Source: Luscinia megarhynchos (lineage: Eukaryota; Chordata; Aves; Passeriformes; Turdidae). Taken from it: a stretch of 64,000 nucleotides of DNA. Each line of letters starts with the position of its first letter. Position 1 is the first letter of the stretch. Made by a program: the position numbers and the translations under genes. The DNA lies in assembly GCA_034336665.1 (NCBI GenBank), contig CM067592.1, forward strand, positions 54,364,473 through 54,428,472. The letters are read 5' to 3'. Below, in pieces: positions 36,658 to 47,548 of this stretch. The notes beneath the pieces were generated by a model. That model did not search any database. It had not been told where the DNA came from and saw only the letters and a program-made list of their open reading frames with translations.

Positions 36658-37256
36658 TGTCCTGGTTTAGGACAAATTTACGGGAGATATCTCACAAAGG
36701 AGTCCCCCTAGGAAAATAAACCCCCAGAACTCCTTCCCCCTCCCACTACCGGGTTCGGGAAGAACTTCCTCCGAGGGAAAAAAGTGGAAAAAACTTGTTT
36801 ATTTTAACAAAACACTTCCCAACACCAGGAAAGAACAATCCCCAGATGACACAAAACGTTTTCACCAAGGTGAGCGAGGATGGACGAGCTCAGTCAGTCC
36901 CTGCTGGGAAGGGTGCAAAGCTTCTGTGGCAGGCTTCCAGACGCAGTCTCTGATGTTCAGATCCCTCTGTCCGGAGCCGGTGCAGATCTTCGGGATGAAG
37001 GGAAGAAGGGAGAGAGAGAGAGGGAGCAGCTGGGGGCAGGAGAAGCTGGGGCAAAAGCTAGGGGAAAAAAGCGGCAGCCAAAGCGGCAAAAGCAGCAGCA
37101 AAAGCAGCAGCAGCAGGCCAGCAGCAGCAGCAGCTAAAGCAGCAGGCAGCAGCAGCCCAGCAGCCGGGCCCGCCGGGCGGGGGAGGCGGCAGCAGCTCCG
37201 TGCAGACAGAGCGGGGGGGGCAGGTAGAGGAGTAGTCATAACACTAACCCAGGACA
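36658..37256 (-). mobile_element. Right LTR of the inverted-LTR element
   Basis: Reverse complement of the left LTR, 599 bp. Two differences are visible: left T at 35511 versus C (complement of G37200), in a CpG context, and left G at 35880 versus T (complement of A36831). All other sequence I compared agrees, including the C8 run and CTG-rich block. It adjoins a correctly placed primer binding site. Confidence 0.92.
36798..36803 (-). promoter_or_regulatory. Polyadenylation signal in right LTR
   Basis: Mirror image of the left-LTR signal (TTTATT on the plus strand). It is oriented for transcripts moving leftwards. Confidence 0.6.
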
Positions 37257-38416
37257 ACTAGGCAAAGAGATCAGATGAGTGTAGAATATTAATTTGACCG
37301 AAGAGTTAATCCAAATGTTTTTTCAATTTTCCTGATGGTGAGTCTTCTTGGAGACATATTTGTAGGGATGTGTGATGCCAGGTTTTTGTTTTATACTATA
37401 TCACTCAATTGAATTGTATCACAAAAGCTACAAAACGTAGAGGCAAAGCTTCACCTCAAGAAAATAGGGAATATCAAGCATACTAGAATACAGAGATTAA
37501 TTTAGAATATCTATTTGACTGAGGAGTTAAAACAAACCCATGTTCAGAGATCTCTCTCGTCCTGTGTTTGTTTCAGTTCTTGACTAAATTTACAATCCAT
37601 TCTTACTCAATTCCATGGTTATCACTTGGTTTGCTGCTTGATAGTGAAAGGCACTTACAAGATACGCCACCCTTCACCTTTTCTGTTTCTGGATGCTGCA
37701 AATGAAACAACTGAATATTGAAGGCACTAACATAAAGTCAACTTAAATTTTGAAGTTTAGGCAGTCATTCTTCTTCTCCTTTTTTTTTTTCAGCTTTTCA
37801 AATTACTGATGCAATTATTCTCACACTGATCTGACTTTTGAAATTCCTCTCTACAGTTTGACAAGACACTATGACAGCTGGTTTAGTGAAAGGATAATTA
37901 TTTTATAGAGTTGTAATATGAGTTACATGTTCAATCTTTTCTGAGAAGACAACATGACAGATAGATATAGTAGAAGAACGACTAATATGCAGTTATTTAA
38001 GTAGTGGCAAATGTGTAACAACTTTGAAGCTATTTTTCTAGGTTGTTCAGAGAGTGTGAAATTTACTCTTCAGTGCATCAACATAGTTAAGTTATCGATG
38101 TGTCTATCATTTATCAGAGAAAATTCCACAAAGATGACCTGTGGTGATTTTTTCTAGACTTAAAGTCTCACTTTTATTTTACATTAACGTGAAACTTTTT
38201 GCTATTTTATTACTGTATTGCAAGATGTTAGAACTATTTGCTCTAACGTCCTAAGACTTAAAAACTGAATACAGACTTGATTTAGATATCACAGATTAAA
38301 TTTCATCAGGTCAGAGCTAAACTCTGACAAGAGCAAGTCTATTTGCATCCTGGCTGAAAACATGAAAGGTTTAAAATTAAATAGAATATTTCTAAAAATG
38401 GCCTTGTGCCATTTTG

Positions 38417-38436
38417 TGTAAATTTTAAAATTTACA
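38417..38436. repeat. Perfect 20-bp AT palindrome
   Basis: TGTAAATTTTAAAATTTACA is its own reverse complement. In AT-rich DNA this is of modest note. Confidence 0.9.
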
Positions 38437-41400
38437 TCCAAACAGAAAGCTGCATTTAATGATAAACATTATTGATAATGCAGACTTCTTTGAAACATAT
38501 TTGCTCTGATTTTTGAGGCCAGATAGCTGTCTTGTGTAGTGTACCGTAAAACTTGGTAGAATTTCATCACATAAAATCCAACACAAAATCTTCACCTCAA
38601 GTAAACAGGAGGTTATTCAGCATTTCAGGTAGACAGCTTGCTGTACAGTGTTCACCTATAAAACACTTCTCTTGAAATTGGCTAACAGCCTCTTTAATTT
38701 ACAGCATCTGAAACTAAGTAGTTTCTTCTGCACCCTAACCTTTAGCTGATACAATTTGCTTGCATGGAGCACTGATTCTTGGCAAGCAGACTCATTTACC
38801 AGCAGACATTTAGACAGAAATGCATTGACTGAGTTTTTCAGCTACCTTTCTCTTTGTGCATCACCTCATATTTATGCTGCATCATGACATTGCAATATCC
38901 TCCACAAGCAGATGTGGTGAGCAACAGTGGGGAATGAGCAGTGAAGTAGTGGAAGTCTGGACTTCTGGCAGTGCATCATCTTTTACTGAAGCCTGCTTAC
39001 TTTCACTTCAAGTGCTGGCAAAATATATGGCCTGTGAAAAGCATTTCGTTCATGATACACAGGGAAAAAGGGATTTTTGTAAAATTCCATTATCTGAAGA
39101 GTTCATGGGGTAAACTTATCTCAGCTAGCCCTTTGCTGCTGGAAATGAAGCCTGTTCTTGGCCAAAGTTTGTATGGCTTATAAAGATCTCAAAAGCACCG
39201 TGGGTGGTAAGGGAAAAATAGCTCTTTCCTTAGAGGAATTATACAAAACAGCTGGCATGAAAGCTCTTCAGCATTTTGTAGAGTTCTCAATTTCTTTACC
39301 TCTCTGTTTCATTTATCTGTCTTCCTAAAACATTCTGTATTTAATAGTCACAATGACATGAGCAGACAAGACAGATTGAATCCTGGGGCAGATATAATTT
39401 TCATGCAGAAAACTTCATTCAAAACTGGAAAAATTGAGATGAAATTCTTTCACCTTCACTGTTGCAAATGCTACTCAGTGGCCAGCCCTCTCTGTTTTCC
39501 AACATATAACTATTGGGGGAGTTAGCTTTCCAGTAAGGATTAAATTATAGACTCCTAGCACTCTACAGAAATTTTAAAATAAATACTGATTGTAAGTGAT
39601 CATGTGTCAAAATTTAAGTTTACTTTTGGGCAAATTGGGGAATAGTTTCCTTTCAGGTTATACTGCAGGCCTGCCAACTTAAAGAAAGTTGTATCTGTAA
39701 CTTGTTCACCAATTTAAAAATGTCATAGCCATATTAAACTTTGATTGTACCTGAAAGATCTAAGTTTATAAATATTGGAATATGCTCTAAAAACCATTAA
39801 AATTGGTCTCTGATGGGGCAAGGGAAATGTAATTAAAGTGCAAGTGGCAGATTTCATTATTCATGGTTTGGGATTTTTTAAAGCGCCCTCTCTAAACTCT
39901 CCTTGGATTTAATAAGGACATTAATTGATAAACTGCCACAAAGTCTTGGGAAAAGTTAGCAATTTTTCAGGTTGGAACCAACACCCTCAAGTTAACTGGA
40001 CCAGTACAGACTGCACTCTGAGAAATAATGGGCTTTCTTTCTGAAATATTGCTTAATAACTGAGCACCTGCCAACAACCTCTGTAGCACCTTTGGCTTCA
40101 TTAATATATGAAGTGAGACTTCAGACTATGGGCATTCAAAGGACGGAGCAGAGTTCAGTGCTGGCGTGTCAAAAGCATAGAAGGTCATGTCACAAAGGTC
40201 TTTGATGCAGCATAAGCTTTAAAAAATATATTGTTGCCTCTAGAATGAATATCCAACAATGTCATTCAGGGTGATTTTTCACAAAATGTGGCATATGAAT
40301 GCCTCCACAAGTATATATTAACATTCCCTTTTAGAATCTATTTCTGTTTTCTGATTCTTCCTCCAAAAAGTTACACTTATGTGAGCTGAGAATCAACGAG
40401 CTCTTCTCTGTCAGACCTCACCTGTTAGGAATGCAGATTTCTTCATATTATTTTGCCAGCAAACACAGATTACTTTGCCTAATTTGAGGTATGTAAGATT
40501 CACATGCATTTGACACCACCTCCATTTTAAGCATAGCCAAAATTTCTGTTTAGATACAGTGCAAATATCAATGTTACTGCAAACTCTGGTTTTATTCTGA
40601 AGTATTTTCTTCATGAAGCTTCCTTTCTGCTCGAAAGTCAAATGAGTGAACTTCTGTCTGCCTGTAAAATAGCACAAGCATGTCCCCAGGATCTGATTCT
40701 TTAAATAAAATAGTAAACTTTCCTATGAAGTCATGGAAGTGTTCAGATAAACATGCTACTCTAGATTAATGCATAATTTAATGTATAATGTTCTCCTCTT
40801 GTCTTGATCCACTCTACTTTGATTAGTTTGGAGTCTAGGTGCCATGTTTTGAATTAATCTTATTTATCAAATAAAAATAAAAAAAAAGAAAAAATAAGTG
40901 TTTTACTTGGTAATAAAGCTTTTTCCACGACTTGCATCAGTTCTAATGGGCTAGATAAAACACACAACATGAATTATTTATCTTGGTTATCACTTGACAC
41001 ATTCCTATTGCTAGCTTTTGCCACATGTTGTAACTGGACAAAGAGTTATGATGGTTCTAGCTATAGAAGCATAACTGCACTGATGTAGTCTCTCATCATG
41101 CCACAGGACATTCCACTAGTATAAAAATGGCTCTTTACACCAAGCAGAATTTCCTGTCTGTTATCATAATTTAAGAAAAAAAGAATATCTTTATTCTGGA
41201 GTAAATGCTGACAGAAGACTTTAAAAACATTACTACACAGAAGGGGAGTTACTACAAGCTGAAGTGTAGATATGAAATTTTACCTAATATTTTAAATCAT
41301 GGCTATAACTTAACGTGCACAATCATCATTAGGATCACTATTTTTGGAGAGTTACTGTGATACTGTTTGCACAATAATTATGACATTGCTGTTGCCAATA

Positions 41401-41883
41401 CGTAGACACTTACTCTACTTTTTATGAAGAGCAGCTAGTTAAAAATACTGCTGTTACATTACTTGTTACTTTGTGAATACAGAAAAATTCTAATATATTA
41501 TGCAATGTGGGCAATTCCTCCATATCATATAAGAGAATGATTTTTGATACCTCCCCACTGACATCTCTACCCCACAGGTTTCCTGTATGTTCATTAATAT
41601 TTTCATGAAATCTCTTTAGTATTTTGCCACCAAGCACATGACATCACATTTCCCCCTGCTTTCAAAGTCTTAGTGTTCTAACATGTTGGTGAAATCCTAC
41701 TTGATTTTCTTGGGGTAAAATAAGATTTAAATTCATATTTTTAATGCAAATGTAGTGTGGTGCATTGTACTTGCATCCAAAAATGACTTTTGATTTTGCA
41801 GGTGAAGTTTAAAGAGAGAATTGTATGTCTTCTGGTTTTTGCTATAGTCTGTCTATTTAATTAAGTTCTATTTTGTTCCATGC

Positions 41884-41909
41884 AGTTCTTCTTTAAAGTT
41901 CTTCTTTAA
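41884..41909. repeat. 13-bp tandem duplication
   Basis: agttcttctttaa occurs twice in direct succession. It is probably a replication-slippage duplication. Confidence 0.9.
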
Positions 41910-43509
41910 AAGTGTGGAACATTTTGGGTTCTGTAACTCTTGCTTATGCCAGCAATATCCTATAATGCTAAGCATTTAAACTCTAAGCTGTGCACAATAT
42001 TAACAGTATACTAGTTATTTCTAATACAAGGTGAAAGGATGGTTACTTTTCCCTTTCAACCTTCTTTATGACACACATTGTCAAATGAGATGTAGTTAAA
42101 AAACATTTTTTTTTTTGCATTCCATCACAGAAATTTAAAGTGAAAGAAGATGTCTAGGTAAGATTAGTCAAAATATGGAATATGAGACCAGAGCTTAATG
42201 AAGAAATTTACGAAAAGTTGAACCAGAAGAACAGGGTTCTTCAGTGTTCTCCAGAGTTTTTTCTGGCTTATGTTTTAATGCATTCAGTTGTCAAGCCCAG
42301 AAAGAAAACCTTGAAAATCAGCGTAATTATGTAATTTTCTGTCCATTTGAATTTTTATGGAGTTCGGATACTTGTTCCAAAATTGTGAAGACAAAATTAT
42401 TCTTTTATGAGAAATATGGGCAACATGGGTAGAGGTTTGCAACAGTCTGTCTTAACATTTAATGTGAAGTTTAGTTAAGGAACTTTATTTAAAGAAACTG
42501 CTAAAGATATCTTAAATTTTGGAAAACTGTGTATCATTAGTGTCGTGGTGCATCATTTTCACATGGGAAAATCAAGTTGCTTCATGAATCATCCAGACTG
42601 CAATTCTCACTGGGTGAGATGACTACATGTTCTTGGTGACTGTCTCAAAGCCAAATGCTTTCTCGTGCTGGAATTTTTTGTAGTAAGAAGGGGCACTTTT
42701 AGGCAAGTATTCATGGAACATCAGCTTTTTCTGAAAAATATTTTCCAAGAAACTATTTATAAAGTATTAATCATCCTTTTATTTCCAATGGATATTAAGT
42801 TGCATGTCACCAAAATTTGCAAGAAGAGGCTATAATTGAAATTTGTCCTATATCAAAATAAATACACCATTTATCTTTATTTTTAAAAACAGAGAGAGTT
42901 TAAAAGAATATTCTTAGTTTCCATTTAAAATTTTTAGATTCAGGTGCTGTTCTCAATATAGGTAGTATTTAATCTCTAAAAGCTCATTTGATTACAGGAA
43001 AACATTGCAGTCCACAACATGTTGATAATATAAATATACATCAGCATTGAACCATAACGTTTAACCACAGATGCCTGAAGCATACTCATAAAACTTCACT
43101 CATAAAATTTATTAATTTATGCAAATTGCCTGCCTCACTTACCTGTGTACTTTCATAGCATTGCTTTTCTGTTGCAATGTCTTTCTTACTTAAAAGATAA
43201 TTTCATTGCATTGAATCACAGTGTTTTTGTTATTGTCCTCAAAGTACAGCAAAACTGCAACAAAATTTGCTGATAAAGACATAACTAGATGGCTACAGAA
43301 ATAACACAAATAATAAATCAATTATGGAATTATGCGCATGTGACTAAGAAGCACAATTCATCCTGGGTTACTGTCTAAATACTGATAATTCCCAACAGGT
43401 CATTTGAAGCTAGATTCAGGAAATTATTTTTGAAATAAATTTATTACAAATATGCTGATCTTAGCAAGCTACCAGTTGCCCATGAATAAGACTAAATGCT
43501 CCTGAGTTA

Positions 43510-43970
43510 AGGTGAGGGTGGTTGAAAGAAAAGCAAAGCCTGCACATGGAAAAAAAGCAGAGACTCATTCCCTCCATCAACAGGCCAAGACCAGTCATTT
43601 CCTGGGAAGTAGAATCCCAGAATGCATAGGAGTTGCTTCATAAAACAAAGAATAAGTTCTGCCCCCTACTCTCTGCACTCAGGTTTGTGGCTCAGCAAGA
43701 GCCTTGAGGTATGGAACATCCCATCCCTTTGGTCAGTTTGGTTCAGCTGTCCTGGTATGTTCTCTCCCAAATTCCTGCTAATCCCCAGCCCACAGGCCTT
43801 GGGGAAGTTGAAGAGTAGGGGATGATAAAACAGCCTTAATGCTGTGGGAGCATTTCTGGGCAGGACCGCAAACACTGATGTGTTATCAGCTCTGTTCTGG
43901 CCATAAATTCACAGCAGTGCTCTGTGAAGCCTGCCGTGGGGAGAAGTTACCCCTATTCTAGACAGACCAA
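43510..43970 (-). mobile_element. Truncated ERVL-type LTR
   Basis: Read on the minus strand, it begins near TTGGTCTGTCTAGAATAGGGGTAACTTCTCC and continues through gataacacatcagtg, aaggcctgtgggctggggatt and gaccaaagggatgggatgttccatacc. These are landmarks of the abundant avian ERVL LTR; the 63866 LTR shares its opening portion. The 3' part (R/U5) is missing beyond about 43515, and no target duplication was found. Open frames here are antisense noise. Confidence 0.75.
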
Positions 43971-46239
43971 ATAAAATATAGAAAAAAAGTGGAGATAGAT
44001 TTTCTGAAAATTCTAGACTGCATCAGGTCTCAGGCTCAAATATTCCGTTGATTTTATTTACTAATTTTATTAATTTTTAAAAAATGTAAACCACATTTTT
44101 TATCTATTGTGGATTATCCAAGTTTGGTTTTGGAGTTTTAAAGTGCTGTGCATGGAAGCTTTACTCAAGTCTAAAGAGTTCCTGAAGCACTTATTTTTAC
44201 ATTCTGCATTTATAGCTAATTTGTTTAATAAAGTTCACGTCTTGTTTATATTTTGTCATTGCTTTAAATACAAGTAGATTTTTTGTTCTGCGGTTTTCAG
44301 GAATCCATTCAATTATATGTTTTAGGATACAAGTCCTATTTAGGTATTACAGTGTGACTGACTTGTTAATTTTGTTCAAGGAAAATTGAAAAATTTGAGT
44401 TGAAAATTGGAAAAATTTCCTTGAACTTCATAATTTTTAAGAGAAAGTTTTTCTTTCTAGGGATTGAAAATGAATAAACCCAGCAAGAATAATTGTACTG
44501 GAAAGACTGTTTTTGCAGCAAAAAACACTTGAACTTTTTACTTCTGTCTTATTTTGAGAGGTTGCATAGAGAATTGGTCACAGCTATAAACTTACTTTGT
44601 AGCTGCTTTATAGTAGTTTACTGGCTCGTCCTGAGCCACTCAACAATGTGTACATTTGTGGGCCTCTCATCTAGGTCCAATTATTTTTATACTGCCAAAA
44701 GTACAGAGGAAAGTGTTTTGACTTGCTGCTTGATTTGCCTCTGACAGCAATCTAACTGGCTGCAGCAGGTAAGTGTGAAAAGGATTGGCACAGAAGGTGG
44801 AAACAGCAGACTGAAATCTCCTTAACCTTGCTGTGTGGAAAATGTTGACAGTCACAGTGCCAGTAAACTTTGGCACAAAGCAAATGGTGCTCATGCTGCA
44901 GCATTACAGACATAAGAAAGACTGTCTTTGTGGTGTTGTACTTGTGATGTGAGAGTGTGTGTGGCCTGAGTTCAGAATCCTGAAGTTTTTTTTGGCTTTA
45001 TGCTGTATAGCAAAATACTAGTGCCACAGTGAATCCTACTTTACGTTTTGTGTGTTTAAATATCCGTGAGAGATTATATATGCAGCTTAATATAAACAAA
45101 AAATGCTATAAAACTTAAGCAGCTGTTAGCTTTTAGTCATGTGATGTTTTCAAGGCTGTAGATAAAAATCCCTGTGCTGAAAACAAGTGATCTGAACAAT
45201 TAGATGCATCGCCTGATATGCTTTCTTCTCTTGCTAAAGCTTTCATCTTTTAGACAGTACTACGGGCTCTATGTTTCCATATTCTTTCTTTCACATCACT
45301 CAAATTACTTACGAAGTAAACATAGCAATGCTGTCTAATATATCTTGGTTTTTTGGTGTCTGTATTTACTTGGGAGATTGTATTTCAGTCAGCAATTGCT
45401 GACTCAAAAGACTTACTTTCATATCCATGGTTCATTGCATACCTGTAAATCATGCAATAAAAACAGTTCAAGAAATTATTTAGTAAAAATTAATTGAACC
45501 AGCAAAAGGAGAAATGCTACTCCTAGAAAAATTACGTAAAAATGGATAGTATCCTCATGTTGTTGACAGTGGCCCAAAACTTAGGCATGGAAATTAAAAT
45601 CTATTCTGTTATTGGAAAATAGATGTTGCCTTTTATCCTTCTGTCTTCCTCTTTTTGTGTCAGTGACCTTTGGCTTCTAAGTTAAATGAGCTCTCCATTC
45701 ACTGAGAATGCTGTAGTTAAGAGATAATGCATAAACTGTGCATAGCCAGGCTGCTTTGGAAATTCTTTCATAGCACATCTGTGTGGCTCTGCAACTGCAA
45801 AAATTATGGGCTAGAGCTCAGAATATATATGTGCAGAAACAGAGCCACAATGCCTCAAAATTATAGGATGCAAAAGGGAGTGGAATAAGTGGAAAAAATT
45901 AAATATCATGGTGTATGTTGAATTTCACCTGGCATGGAGCATGCTGAATAAACAATTCAGAGAACCTAGAAATACTAGAAAAAGTCTTTTTGAAAATGTT
46001 ATCTTTCCCAGAGAAAATTATTTTAGTGGATTTCAGCCTCTGAAAGTTTTTCTAATAGGTGTACCAGTGACTTGTTTACAGCAATTTGGCTTATCTGAGT
46101 CAGCTTTCAATACTTAGCTATTACCTGCAATGTACCTATGACAACCCACAGCTAATTCTAAATAACAAAATATTAAGGAAAAATATTTAGGGAAGGAAAT
46201 AAATTGTTCTAAAATTAGTGATATGCCTGCAGTAGTCAA
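43971..46239. other. Unassigned AT-rich DNA
   Basis: No gene or mobile element was recognised apart from a 53-base hairpin-capable segment at 44374-44426. Confidence 0.55.
44374..44426. repeat. Hairpin-capable inverted repeat
   Basis: GTTCAAGGAAA (44374-44384) and TTTCCTTGAAC (44416-44426) are exact reverse complements around 31 bases that contain two copies of gaaaattg. TTCAAGGAA within the arms has the TTCNNNGAA form of a STAT site. No evidence of function is visible. Confidence 0.75.
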
Positions 46240-47325
46240 GATACCAAATTTAGTTTGCATCTGTTGAGTGATTTGAGAGTTTTACATAGATGTTGTGACC
46301 ATGGTGAAACCAAGAGAATTTTTGCTGCCAAATTACAGAGGTATAGGTTGGATGAAGAATTTCTGTATGGTTATGTCCAAAGAGCTACAGTAAATTGCTC
46401 AGTGTCCAAGGGGAGAGAGATGAGTGATGTTCTCAGGGTCCTTACAGGAGACATAATGATTAATGTCTTAATCAATGGCACCAACAGTTAGATACAGTGC
46501 ACCTTCAGCAAATTTGGAGATGATATAAAGTGGTGCAGCTGACACACAGTAGGGAAGGGGTGGCATGCAGAGGAGCTTGACTGGCTTGAGGAGTGGGCTC
46601 AAGGGAACCTCATGGACCCAACAAGGCCAAGTACAAAGTTCTGTACCTGGATTGGAGCAATCCCCAGGACTGTGGCAAGCTGGGGGATGAATGGACTGAG
46701 AGCAGCCCCACAGAAAAGGATTTGGAGAGTGGAATCTTCATCCAGTCTATGACTAAACAACTGGCCATTTCTGTATACAGCTCAAAAAGGCAATCACACT
46801 TTGACAGAAACAAAGGAAGCACGACCATGCTGAGGGAGGTGATGGGTCCAGTTCTGGGCTTGGTGATTCAAGGTGTGGCTGGGAAGATCCAGATGAGGGC
46901 ACAAAGATGATGAGACTGGAGCATTTCTCTTGTAAAGGAAGTCTGAGGGATGTAAGCCTGTTAGCCTGGAGAAGAGGCAGCTGATTCCATAAAAACATAC
47001 AAATATCTTAAAGATAGATGTCATGAGACAGGCTCAGACTCTTCTCAGTGAAACCTGGTAACAGTAGAAAGGGCAACAGGCACAAATTGAAACACAGGAA
47101 GATCCACCTGAATATGAGGAGAACGTTCTTTACTGTAGGAGTGACAGAACACTGAAACAGGCTGCTCAGAGAGGTTGTGGAGTCCTCCCTCTGAAGATAT
47201 TCAAAACATACCTGGGCATGATCCTGTGCAACCTGCTGTAGGTGAATCTGCTTTATCAAGGGAATTGGACTAGATGATCTCCAGAGTCCTCTTCCAACCC
47301 AACCATTCTGTGATTCAGTATGTTT
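46240..47325 (+). mobile_element. CR1 LINE 3' portion
   Basis: Sense-orientation, 5'-truncated CR1. Recognisable pieces are KLQRYRLDEEFLYG near 46330 (reverse transcriptase palm), FGDD at about 46510 (altered from the usual FADD), NKAKYKVLYL and LGDEWTESSPTEKDL near 46618-46727, and the 3' end ccaacccaaccattctgtgattc (47295-47316). Multiple frameshifts disable it. Confidence 0.92.
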
Positions 47326-47335
47326 CTGTGTGATT

Positions 47336-47548
47336 CTCCCCCTCTATTCTGTGCTTGCGAGGCTCTAGGTTGAGCAGAGATGTTGTGGTTGACACATCAC
47401 TGGAAGTATTCAGGGCCAGGTTGAATGGGGCTGGGAACAGCCTCATCTGCTGGAAGGTGCCCAGGCCTGTGGCAGAAGGGATGGAAGTAGATGATCTTTG
47501 AAGGTCCCTTCCAATACAAACGTTTCTGTGATTCTATTATTACAATAA
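47336..47548 (+). mobile_element. Second CR1 LINE 3' end, internally deleted
   Basis: It starts with a piece like the CR1 'PLYSAL' region (cccctctattctgtgcttgcgaggctct), then jumps to the 3' UTR (tggaagtattcagggccaggttgaatggggctggg) and ends ttccaatacaaacgtttctgtgattctatt. It lies directly downstream of the previous CR1 in the same orientation, with its own separate 3' end. Confidence 0.88.

Larger units (their letters stand above)
35455..37256. mobile_element. Endogenous retroviral element with two LTRs in inverted orientation
   Basis: A 1802-bp unit made of a plus-strand LTR (35455-36053), a core of about 600 bp and a minus-strand LTR (36658-37256). The two LTRs are the same length (599 bp) and I found two differences between them. 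A perfect 5-bp duplication, actag, flanks the whole unit at 35450-35454 and 37257-37261. A normal provirus has LTRs in direct orientation. Here both outer ends are U3 starts (TGTCCTGGGTTAG), so the unit resembles a DNA element with 599-bp terminal inverted repeats. The core joins the right LTR through a normal primer binding site, and the left LTR through an abrupt junction at 36058/36059. The lysine-type primer site suggests an ERVK (beta-retrovirus-like) group. No gag, pol or env was recognised. Confidence 0.9.
37262..43509. other. Unassigned AT-rich DNA
   Basis: No gene or mobile element was recognised over about 6.2 kb. It contains a 20-bp perfect palindrome (38417-38436) and a 13-bp tandem duplication (41884-41909). 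Confidence 0.5.
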
